Origin: Haemophilus parainfluenzae
GTDB taxonomy: Bacteria; Pseudomonadota; Gammaproteobacteria; Enterobacterales; Pasteurellaceae
Assembly (NCBI RefSeq): GCF_003252755.1
Contig: NZ_QEPT01000009.1
Span: 1-64,000, forward strand
DNA: 64,000 nt
Direction: 5' to 3'
Below are positions 17,745-25,267 of this stretch, piece by piece (position 1 is the stretch's first letter; every line of letters begins with the position of its first letter). A program made the translations under genes and the position numbers. Below the pieces are notes generated by a model. It was not told where the DNA came from, made no database searches, and was given only the letters and a program-made list of their open reading frames with translations.

Positions 17745-20465
17745 GTGAATATTGTGGCAACGGGTGCTGGAAAGAATTCTGACATTAATATTAAAGGTTC
17801 GGATATCTCAGGCAAACAAGGCACAACATTGATTGCTGATAACCAAGTCAATATTAAAGCCACAGAACAAAACCATCAAGAACGTAGCACTAATAAATCG
17901 AGTGGTTTTAATGCAGGGGTAGCCATTAAAGTGAGTAATGGTGCGGTTGCTGGGGCTACTTTAGGCGGTAATTCCGGAAAAGGTTACGGCAATGGTGATG
18001 AAACCACTTATGTTGCAAGCCATGTAGGTGATAGCCAGAGTAAAACCGTGATTCAAGCCGGTGGTGATGCCAATATTATTGGTAGCCAAGTAAAAGGCAA
18101 ACGAGTAGAACTTAATGCTGAAAACTTGAATATCGAAAGTTTGCAAGATAAATCTCGCTACTATGGTAAACAAATGAATGTAAATGGTAGTGTGACAGTG
18201 GGGTATGGCGCATCCGTTGGAGGCAGTTTCAATAAATCGAAAATCAATGCTGATCATGTGAGTGTGAATGAACAGGCTGGAATTTATTCGGGTGATGAAG
18301 GCTATGATATCAATGTTAATAAGCATACCGATCTTAAAGGAGCATTGATTATATCTACCCAAAAAGCAGAAGAAGATGGTAAAAACCATTTCAGTACAGG
18401 CAGCCTGACCCATTCAGATATTGAGAATCACTCAAACCATAGTGGCAGCAGTTTTGGTGTGAGTGGTAGTGTGTCAGCTAACTTTGAAACACCATTTGGA
18501 GAGAATGGTGCAGCTCAAAGTACAAAACAAGCCACGGATAAAGATGGTAATCTGCTTTATACCGATAAAAATGGCAACACAACTGTTAATTCTAAAGGAG
18601 TAGATGGACAAGAGAACACCAAGAAATTGGCTGAAGGCAAGGAATCTCTCCAATTCTCCTATGGCATGGGCTATGGTAAAGATTCCGATAACCAATCTAG
18701 CACAACAAAAAGTGGTATTAATACACAAAATATCATTATTAAAGATGAAGCAGAGCAATTAAAACGTACAGGTAAAACGGTACAAGAAGAGATTGCTGCG
18801 ATTAAAACTGAGATCACTACAGAGAGTGCACAAAGCCAAAGTGGTAAATTAGAGAATCGTTTTAATAAAGATGATGTTCAAAAAGAACTTGATTTCCAAC
18901 GTGAGGTGACAGAGAAATTTGGACCAAATGTCGCGGAAGCAGGAAGTTTGCTTGCTAATAAATTTGGCGAAGAAGCGAAAGCGAAACGTCATGAAGCCGC
19001 AATTGCGTTAGAAGAAGCAGAAAAAACCAAGGCAGAAAACAACAACGAAATTAACCAAGCTTTAGTAAAACAAGCACGAGATAATTTTGAGACAGCGAGT
19101 CGCGAAGCCAAAGAATGGGAAACGGGAGGAAGTCAACGTCTTGTCATTGATTCGGCATTAAATGTTATCAGCACAGCTTTAGCTGGCAGACCAGCAGCGG
19201 AAGTGGTGGCTTCAGGATTATCGCCTACGGTGAATAATCAAATTAAGAAAGCGACCACAGATGCAAAAGGTAATGTGAATACCGCTCTCAATTTGACTGC
19301 TCATGCACTTTGGGGCGCGGTAGAAGCCTATGCGGGCAATCGTAATGTTGCTGCGGGTGCGGCGGGTGCTGCAGGTGGAGAGGCGGCGGCTCATTTTCTT
19401 TCCTCGACACTTTATGATAAATCACCTGAAAAGCTGAGCGAAGAAGAAAAACGTACAGTATCTTCTTTAAGCCAAGTAGCAGCAGGTATTGCGGGTGGTA
19501 GTTTATCAGATAGTTCTGATGGAGCGATTATTGCGGCTAAAACAGCGAAAAGTGCGGTAGAGAATAATGGCATGGCAGATGATGTTCATCCTAGTGATGA
19601 GCGTAAGCAAAACATTGAAATGTATGCCAAGGTTTTATTCAATGGAGATGAGGATAAAGCTAAAGAATATCAAGAAGGTCTAGAGCTTGCAGAGGCTCAG
19701 GGTCAAATTGATAGTATTAAAGACACAGCGGATGCGGTTGTTAATTTAGATGATACCGTAGTGTCTTTATGGGAAGCAATCTCAAATCCAGGGAAGACCT
19801 ATAATAATGTTGTGGTCTCGTTGAAAGATTGGGATGAGGCTTATGCGCTTGCTCTTCAAGAGAATCCAAAACTCGCGGGAGAAATGCAAGGTTACCGCCA
19901 AGGCAAAATGAAAGGTGTTTCGACTGGAGGCGTGGTTCTAAGTGGTGCTGGATTGGCTATGGTTGAAGGGATCTCTAAGATTACAGATATAGCTAAATCA
20001 GGAAAATTAAACTTATCAAGAAAAGGCATACCTAATAGTCAAATAGGTATTCAATGGGGGAAAGGGATTTCAAATCAAGGTAAACCATGGGAAGCTTATG
20101 TTCAATCGAAGCTTCCGGATGGCTCAATAAACTTAAATGATATCAAACCTAATTTTAAAACCTTTGATCATCTTCTTCCTGATGGTACAGCAATAAGTTC
20201 AAAAACAATGGATACGGTTGGTTCAAAAACTTACCAAAATCCATCAAAAATTACTTATACATTGAATAAGTATGTTGATGATATGGTTAATTTTAGAAAT
20301 GATGGTAAAAACGGAGTTATAATTAACAATTCAGATATAAAATCAAAAGAATTATATTTGGCAATTCCGGCTAAAACATCAAAAGAACAGATGAAAGCTA
20401 TAGATAAATCTATAGAATATGCTAGATCGAAAGGAACTAATATTATTGTTAATAAGGTAAATTGA
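17745..20465 (+). CDS. orphan CdiA 3' cassette with CdiA_C-type endonuclease toxin
   Basis: A 906-residue frame with no export signal. Homology to the full-length CdiA begins at 17676 (KSES.THTEGK, matching 13872) directly after an in-frame TAG, so GTG 17745 is nominal. FHA-2 repeats, a coiled-coil stretch, an Ala/Gly-rich pretoxin region and VENNGM (about 19555-19575) precede the toxin. The toxin end contains WGKGI..QG.PWEAYV, FDHLLPDG, ISSKTMD and a final EYARSKGTNIIV. This order of Glu, Asp and S-x-K matches the CdiA_C endonuclease family (PF18451, PD-(D/E)XK fold, which includes DNase and tRNase CDI toxins). DNA or tRNA as substrate cannot be decided from the sequence. Confidence 0.8.
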   Translation: MNIVATGAGKNSDINIKGSDISGKQGTTLIADNQVNIKATEQNHQERSTNKSSGFNAGVAIKVSNGAVAGATLGGNSGKGYGNGDETTYVASHVGDSQSKTVIQAGGDANIIGSQVKGKRVELNAENLNIESLQDKSRYYGKQMNVNGSVTVGYGASVGGSFNKSKINADHVSVNEQAGIYSGDEGYDINVNKHTDLKGALIISTQKAEEDGKNHFSTGSLTHSDIENHSNHSGSSFGVSGSVSANFETPFGENGAAQSTKQATDKDGNLLYTDKNGNTTVNSKGVDGQENTKKLAEGKESLQFSYGMGYGKDSDNQSSTTKSGINTQNIIIKDEAEQLKRTGKTVQEEIAAIKTEITTESAQSQSGKLENRFNKDDVQKELDFQREVTEKFGPNVAEAGSLLANKFGEEAKAKRHEAAIALEEAEKTKAENNNEINQALVKQARDNFETASREAKEWETGGSQRLVIDSALNVISTALAGRPAAEVVASGLSPTVNNQIKKATTDAKGNVNTALNLTAHALWGAVEAYAGNRNVAAGAAGAAGGEAAAHFLSSTLYDKSPEKLSEEEKRTVSSLSQVAAGIAGGSLSDSSDGAIIAAKTAKSAVENNGMADDVHPSDERKQNIEMYAKVLFNGDEDKAKEYQEGLELAEAQGQIDSIKDTADAVVNLDDTVVSLWEAISNPGKTYNNVVVSLKDWDEAYALALQENPKLAGEMQGYRQGKMKGVSTGGVVLSGAGLAMVEGISKITDIAKSGKLNLSRKGIPNSQIGIQWGKGISNQGKPWEAYVQSKLPDGSINLNDIKPNFKTFDHLLPDGTAISSKTMDTVGSKTYQNPSKITYTLNKYVDDMVNFRNDGKNGVIINNSDIKSKELYLAIPAKTSKEQMKAIDKSIEYARSKGTNIIVNKVN

Positions 20466-20466
20466 T

Positions 20467-20970
20467 ATGACCAAACCTAAAGCTGCTTTTGTTAGAATTA
20501 ATAAAGATTTCTTATTAGTTACCTCTTTTATTAGAGGAATGATTGCAATGACAGATCCAGATCAAGATTTTATTTTTAATGAAGTTGATATTTCTGATTT
20601 AGATCTAGGAAAGTTAATTAAAGAAAAGCTTAATGAAAGTAAAGAAATTTCGTTCGAAGAGTTTCAGGCTATCTTTAATTCTGAAAAAATGAAAGGACTA
20701 CAAAAAAATCTCGAAGAGGAGATGAAAAAACGCTATGGATACAAAAATAAAAAATCTATCTATAAGGATATGTCTTTTTTATCTTTAGAACAGGACGCTA
20801 GTTTTATAATTATAGCGCCACTTCACCAGGATTCTCTTGGTGGTTATTCAGGAATTTCACTTCCTGACAATTCACCATTAGAATTTAAATATGATAAGAA
20901 TATTTCAGATGAAGAATTAGGAAAAGCTGTAAGACAAGCCTTGACGTATTGTACGAGTATTTATCGGTAA
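20467..20970 (+). CDS. cdiI: CdiI immunity protein (PF07262-like) for the endonuclease toxin
   Basis: This 167-residue soluble protein starts one base after the toxin stop. The sequence KKSIYKDMSFLSLE followed by IIIAPLHQDSLGGYSG resembles the CDI immunity family PF07262 (DUF1436), whose members pair with CdiA_C endonucleases. No signal peptide or membrane segment is seen, which fits a cytoplasmic partner of a nuclease. The agreement between toxin family and immunity family strengthens both calls. Confidence 0.8.
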   Translation: MTKPKAAFVRINKDFLLVTSFIRGMIAMTDPDQDFIFNEVDISDLDLGKLIKEKLNESKEISFEEFQAIFNSEKMKGLQKNLEEEMKKRYGYKNKKSIYKDMSFLSLEQDASFIIIAPLHQDSLGGYSGISLPDNSPLEFKYDKNISDEELGKAVRQALTYCTSIYR

Positions 20971-20989
20971 GATATTGTCCTCAAAATAT

Positions 20990-21044
20990 AAAGTGCGGTT
21001 AATTTTAAAGAATTTTAAAACCTCTTAAAAACTGGCCGCACTTT
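20990..21044 (+). repeat. inverted uptake-signal hairpin, copy 5 (probable terminator)
   Basis: AAAGTGCGGTTAATTTT against AAAACTGGCCGCACTTTT. One USS base is changed in the right arm. The bases after it, TATTTTCAACGATAT, match the sequence between the last hairpin and purT (28253-28269), a second purT-proximal footprint. Confidence 0.85.
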
Positions 21045-21793
21045 TGTATTTTCAACGATATAAGTTATTGTCAGAAAATAATCACTGGCAAACGGTGAAG
21101 GGTGTTAGCATCAAGGCTGAGAAGTTAAGTGCATATAACCTGACAGTTGAGACTGACCATACTTACTTTATCAAAGGAGCGAATTCTGACCTTGATGGGG
21201 TGTGGGTGCATAATGATTGTTGGCATGCTTTACCTGATGGGGCTAAACGAATAAAAGATATTGATGGATATCATGCTTATAAGTTTAAAAATCAGGATGG
21301 AAAAGAAATTACTGTGATCAAAAAAGACTTAAATCGTTTTGAAACAGTGAATCACAACGCAGGGACAGATCCTCATTTTAATAGACTATCTCAACGAATT
21401 GATGAACAAACAGGACGTTATTTATCGACAGATAAACCTGTAGATCAATTTTATAATCGTTCCTATCTTCGTTCTGATACCATGAAGAAAATCTTTGAAC
21501 AATACGAGGCTCTACCTAATGGTAATTACCGAGATAAGATTGCTCGTACGATAATCAAAGGACCAATCGATATAGGACATGCTTATGGTTGGGAGCATAG
21601 ACGATTATCTCTTGCAGCTAAAGAATTAAATTGGAGTCAAAAACAATTTAATGATTATGTAAATGCAAGACCTAATAAATTTAGGTTAGAAAATATGTCT
21701 GAAAATCGGAGTCATAGAAATGAGATGCCTGGTAAAGGTGATATCTTAGATATAAAACAAGATATGAGAAATTTTATGAATGGAGGAAAATAA
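21044..21793 (+). CDS. orphan cassette: Hint-domain tail fused to GH-E nuclease toxin
   Basis: A 249-residue frame whose TTG 21044 lies in the hairpin and is nominal. Residues 17-60 (LSAYNLTVETDHTYF...VWVHNDCW) are the end of a Hint/intein-like pretoxin domain, which in polymorphic toxins releases the toxin by self-cleavage before VHN. Only this last part of the domain remains. The rest ends in GHAYGWEHRRLSLAAKELNW, QFNDYVN and RSHRNEMPG. This fits the HNH/Endo VII nuclease family with conserved Gly-His-Glu (GH-E, PF14410), a DNase or RNase toxin family. An ankyrin-repeat immunity gene follows at once. With the front of the Hint domain missing, this is a donor cassette rather than a working effector. 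Confidence 0.75.
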   Translation: MYFQRYKLLSENNHWQTVKGVSIKAEKLSAYNLTVETDHTYFIKGANSDLDGVWVHNDCWHALPDGAKRIKDIDGYHAYKFKNQDGKEITVIKKDLNRFETVNHNAGTDPHFNRLSQRIDEQTGRYLSTDKPVDQFYNRSYLRSDTMKKIFEQYEALPNGNYRDKIARTIIKGPIDIGHAYGWEHRRLSLAAKELNWSQKQFNDYVNARPNKFRLENMSENRSHRNEMPGKGDILDIKQDMRNFMNGGK

Positions 21794-21794
21794 G

Positions 21795-22325
21795 ATGGAT
21801 TTTTCTAAATTTAATGACTTGGATTTGGAAGAAAAAATTGTAGAGAGTAATTTTAATAATGATTTTCAACTATTAAGAAAAATATTTTTAGAAAAAAAAT
21901 TATCAGATATAAAAAAAATTACTAGCTTAGATAAATGGAATTATCTACATAGGATACTTTGCTATTCGGAACCTAAAGTAGAATTAATACAATTCTATAT
22001 TGATAATGGCGTTGATGTTAATGCTCAGGATATATATGGAATGACTCCTTTGCATTATGCATTACGAAGTAAAAATGCTGAGGCGGCGATAGCGTTGCTC
22101 AAAGCAGGAGCAAATCCTAATTTACCGAACCAAGATGGTTTAATCCCTTTATCTATGATTGGATATATCCCAGAGAGATTGGATGTTTTAGAGCTTATGC
22201 TTCAAAAAGGGGCAAATGTGCATTACTTAGTCAATGAGGATGAAACCATTCTTGAAAGTTATAAACCTACAGAGAATGAGCCTCAATTAAAACCAATTTA
22301 TGAATTAATGAAAAAGTATTCGTAG
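21795..22325 (+). CDS. ankyrin-repeat immunity protein
   Basis: A 176-residue protein from ATG 21795, which has GGAGG at 21782-21786 and follows the toxin stop by one base. The in-frame ATG 21780 lies before that ribosome site and inside the toxin, so it is not preferred. An acidic helical N-terminus is followed by ankyrin repeats (IDNGVDVNAQDIYGMTPLHYAL and AAIALLKAGANPNLPNQDG, then a weaker third). Ankyrin-type immunity proteins are common partners of HNH-superfamily polymorphic toxins. Soluble and presumably cytoplasmic. Confidence 0.8.
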   Translation: MDFSKFNDLDLEEKIVESNFNNDFQLLRKIFLEKKLSDIKKITSLDKWNYLHRILCYSEPKVELIQFYIDNGVDVNAQDIYGMTPLHYALRSKNAEAAIALLKAGANPNLPNQDGLIPLSMIGYIPERLDVLELMLQKGANVHYLVNEDETILESYKPTENEPQLKPIYELMKKYS

Positions 22326-22337
22326 AATTTAATGTTT

Positions 22338-22395
22338 GAAAGTGCGGTCAATTTTCCAAGAGTTTTAAAACCTCTCGAAAACTGACCGCACTTTT
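22338..22395 (+). repeat. inverted uptake-signal hairpin, copy 6 (probable terminator)
   Basis: GAAAGTGCGGTCAATTTTCC against CGAAAACTGACCGCACTTTTT. The following ~75 bases nearly repeat the spacer after copy 4. Confidence 0.9.
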
Positions 22396-22541
22396 TGTGT
22401 TTTAAATATAGGCTTTGTAGTGTTTTTAAGCAAAATTTGATGCAACATTGTAAGTTTTATTAATAGCTTAAAAAGAGCGAGTCACGTACTCATACTGAAG
22501 GAAAAGCCGCAGCCAAATCTCAAGTTAATGCGGGCGGCAAG

Positions 22542-24521
22542 GTGAATATTGTGGCAACGGGTACCAGAAAGGATTCTAATATTAATATTGAGGGTTCAGA
22601 TATTTCTGGTAAACAAGGCACGTTTTTATCGGCTGATAATCAAGTGATTGTTAAAGCGGTTGAGCAGAATCATAAAGAGCGTAGTACCAATAAATCTAGT
22701 GGCTTTAATGCAGGAGTTGCTATTAAAGTTGGCAGTGGTGTAGCTGCTGGGGCTACTTTCGGCGGTAATTACGGAAAAGGCTACGGCAATGGTGATGAAA
22801 CTACTTATGTTGCTAGCCATGTAGGTGATAGTCAAAGTAAAACCGTGATTAATGCAGGTGGTGATGTCACTCTTGCAGGCAGTCAAGTGAAGGGTAAACG
22901 TGTTGAATTGGATGCGGAAAACCTGAATATCGAGAGCTTGCAAGATAAATCTCGCTACCATGGTAAACAGATGAATATGCAAGGTAGTGTGACGGTAGGC
23001 TATGGTTTTGCCGCAGGTGGTAGTTTCAATAAATCAAAAATCAATGCTGATCATGAGAGTGTGAATGAACAGGCAGGAATTTATGCCGGAGATGAAGGTT
23101 ATGATATTAATGTTAATAAGCATACCGATCTTAAAGGTGCATTAATTACCTCTACACAAAAGGCAGAAGCAGATGGTAAAAACCATTTTAGTACCGGCAG
23201 CATTACCCATTCAGATATTGAAAATCACTCAAATTATAGTGGCAGCAGTTTTGGTGTGAGTGGTAGCGTGTCAGCTAACTTTGAAACACCATTTGGCGAA
23301 AATGGTGTCCCACAAAGTGGAAAACAGGCAGTGGATGATGATGGTAATTTGATTTATAGAAACGACCGAGGAGAATTGACCACAGAAGCCAAAAATGCGC
23401 AGGGTAAAGACAACGCAAAAAAACTTGCTACAGGTTGGGATTCTTTAGAAACATCAACTGGATTAGGTGTTGGGCGAGATAAAGAAAGTCAAAGTAGCGT
23501 GACAAAAAGTAGTATTAATACTTCGAATATTGAAATTAGAGACCAAGCGGAACAACTAGCGAAAACTGGAGAAACGGTTGAGCAAACTCTAGATAGCATT
23601 AGAACCGATGTGACTACGGATAATGCAGAGCAGCATTCCGGTAAGTTAGAAAATCACTTTGATAAAGACAAAGTGATGAAAGAGCTAAACATTCAAGTGA
23701 AAGTTACTCAAGATTTTCGTAAAAATGCCTTCTCAATGATTGATGCCTATGTGCTTCCAAAACAGGCTGAATTGAGAAAACAAATCAAGGAAGCTAAAAC
23801 TGAAGAGGAAAAGATCGCACTTTATGGAGAAATTTATAAATTGCAATATCAAAAACGTTTGCTTGAAACAGTGGTTGGTATTGCCGCTGGCTCACCGGAT
23901 GTTGCAATCACTCAAGGAACTTTGCAATTAGCCGCGACGAAGATGAGAGAGGAGACTTTGGCCAATTCAAGATTATTTAAAGGCATTAAAGATGCTAAGA
24001 CGGGGAAAATTCTTCGTAATGATAGTTATGATAGCGGTTATTTTGATGGAGTAAAATTAGGTGGTGTTCGAATTGATATCAATGCAATTTGTACTCAAGG
24101 AGTCGGTTCCTGTGAAAAAAATGCAGATGGGTTAGTTGTATTTAAAGGTGAAAATGGATTTTCATTGGATGATGCTATTGATCCAAAGAAAAATGAAAAA
24201 GCGAGTGGATTGTATGGAGAAACCGGTGGCTTTCAATCTGTTCAAGGTGAGTGGAATCTACATTTTACGAGAATTCCGTATAGCATCGGTTCTATCTCGG
24301 ATATGGCGGTAGAATCCTTTGCCGGTACTCACGACCTGTTAGGAGGCCAAGTATGGGGCTGGTATGATAAACAAGGAAATACTGCAGAAAAAAATAAACT
24401 TACTGGTGTAGCATCAGGTGTAACAACTGTTATTGTAATACCGGTATCCGCACCATTTGCTTTATCCGATGTAATGTCATCAGATATGTTTGAACTTTTG
24501 ATGAAAATAGGAGGTAAATAA
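22542..24521 (+). CDS. orphan CdiA 3' cassette with unrecognised toxin lacking VENN
   Basis: A 659-residue frame with no export signal. As at 17676, homology to the full-length CdiA starts (22470) immediately after an in-frame TAG, so GTG 22542 is nominal. The FHA-2 repeats are followed by a charged helical segment (LPKQAELRKQIKEAKTEEEK) and a terminal domain with VESFAGTHDLLGGQVWGWYD and a hydrophobic tail (VTTVIVIPVSAPFALSDV). Similar endings occur in other FHA-like proteins of Neisseria and relatives, but I know no defined activity. The partner is a lipoprotein, which points to action in the periplasm or at the inner membrane. No VENN motif is present, so the junction type differs from the VENN cassettes. 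Confidence 0.7.
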   Translation: MNIVATGTRKDSNINIEGSDISGKQGTFLSADNQVIVKAVEQNHKERSTNKSSGFNAGVAIKVGSGVAAGATFGGNYGKGYGNGDETTYVASHVGDSQSKTVINAGGDVTLAGSQVKGKRVELDAENLNIESLQDKSRYHGKQMNMQGSVTVGYGFAAGGSFNKSKINADHESVNEQAGIYAGDEGYDINVNKHTDLKGALITSTQKAEADGKNHFSTGSITHSDIENHSNYSGSSFGVSGSVSANFETPFGENGVPQSGKQAVDDDGNLIYRNDRGELTTEAKNAQGKDNAKKLATGWDSLETSTGLGVGRDKESQSSVTKSSINTSNIEIRDQAEQLAKTGETVEQTLDSIRTDVTTDNAEQHSGKLENHFDKDKVMKELNIQVKVTQDFRKNAFSMIDAYVLPKQAELRKQIKEAKTEEEKIALYGEIYKLQYQKRLLETVVGIAAGSPDVAITQGTLQLAATKMREETLANSRLFKGIKDAKTGKILRNDSYDSGYFDGVKLGGVRIDINAICTQGVGSCEKNADGLVVFKGENGFSLDDAIDPKKNEKASGLYGETGGFQSVQGEWNLHFTRIPYSIGSISDMAVESFAGTHDLLGGQVWGWYDKQGNTAEKNKLTGVASGVTTVIVIPVSAPFALSDVMSSDMFELLMKIGGK

Positions 24522-24522
24522 A

Positions 24523-24873
24523 ATGAGATACACCTTATTTCTTCTTTGTTTTATATTAAACGGATGTTGGTATTCAAGCGGATGTTTTTATACTCCACAA
24601 ATGGTTAATTGTGTTGATAAAGGCAAATTATGGCCAGCTATAGCACATTATCAAAAGCCTTATAGTATAGGTAAAACTGATCAGCAACAGCGTTGGAAAG
24701 ATGCTGTTAGCTGCGGTAGTAAATATGGAGATCAAGAACTTCACTATATCAATAAAACTGGTAAATACAAAGAATTTCAATCTTGTATGGAAAGAAAGGG
24801 ATATTACCGATACTGGCCAGCTGAATGTGGCTATCAAGATCCTAAATGGGATAAGGGAAAATGTAATTTATAA
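24523..24873 (+). CDS. lipoprotein, probable immunity protein
   Basis: This 116-residue protein has a lipobox LNGC (Cys at residue 15) and starts one base after the toxin stop, with GGAGG upstream. The mature part is rich in Cys, Trp and Tyr. Its end (CMERKGYYRYWPAECG..DPKWDKGKC) follows the same Cys-spacing theme as the hydrolase-linked lipoproteins (CLEKKGWY..GGPICEE...CIQW), which suggests one superfamily of envelope immunity lipoproteins with different specificities. The role is inferred from position. Confidence 0.65.
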   Translation: MRYTLFLLCFILNGCWYSSGCFYTPQMVNCVDKGKLWPAIAHYQKPYSIGKTDQQQRWKDAVSCGSKYGDQELHYINKTGKYKEFQSCMERKGYYRYWPAECGYQDPKWDKGKCNL

Positions 24874-24896
24874 AGCATTGAATTTATTATTTAAAT

Positions 24897-24966
24897 AGAG
24901 TGCGGTCAAAAATTTTGGAGTTTTTAAATTTTAAAAACAATCTGAAAAATGACCGCGCTTTTTTTA
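24897..24966 (+). repeat. inverted uptake-signal hairpin, copy 7 (probable terminator)
   Basis: A longer and more divergent member: GAGTGCGGTCAAAAATTTT against GAAAAATGACCGCGCTTTTTT. Both arms carry one changed USS base. Confidence 0.8.
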
Positions 24967-25041
24967 GAGAAAGAAAATTAATTCGTCATCAAGTTAGCGT
25001 ACGTTAATTGTTGGTTCACGCACCTTGCACTAGTTATGGGG

Positions 25042-25235
25042 ATGGAAGTAATGAAATCTTTAGTTATATTCTTTATGACTATTTTTATTCAATCTTGCCT
25101 TTCATATTCTTCAGATGAGGCTTGGCATAATCTTAATAAAATGTACAAAGAGGCTAATGGAAAAAAATATGCATGAAATATAAAGGAAATGTACATGTCA
25201 TGTATTATTGTGAAAATGAAAATAAAGAACAATAG
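25042..25235 (+). pseudogene. frameshifted small lipoprotein (immunity-like remnant)
   Basis: ATG 25042 or 25051 opens a frame with a lipoprotein signal (FFMTIFIQSC) that stops at 25174-25176. After an A7 tract at 25161-25167 another frame continues (MKYKGNVHVMYYCENENKEQ) to a stop at 25233-25235. One extra A would join the parts into a ~64-residue lipoprotein with two mature Cys residues. It lies between two cassettes with no toxin in front, so it is probably the decayed immunity gene of a lost cassette. Confidence 0.55.
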
Positions 25236-25267
25236 CTAAAGTAGAAAGTAAAAAATACATATAATGG

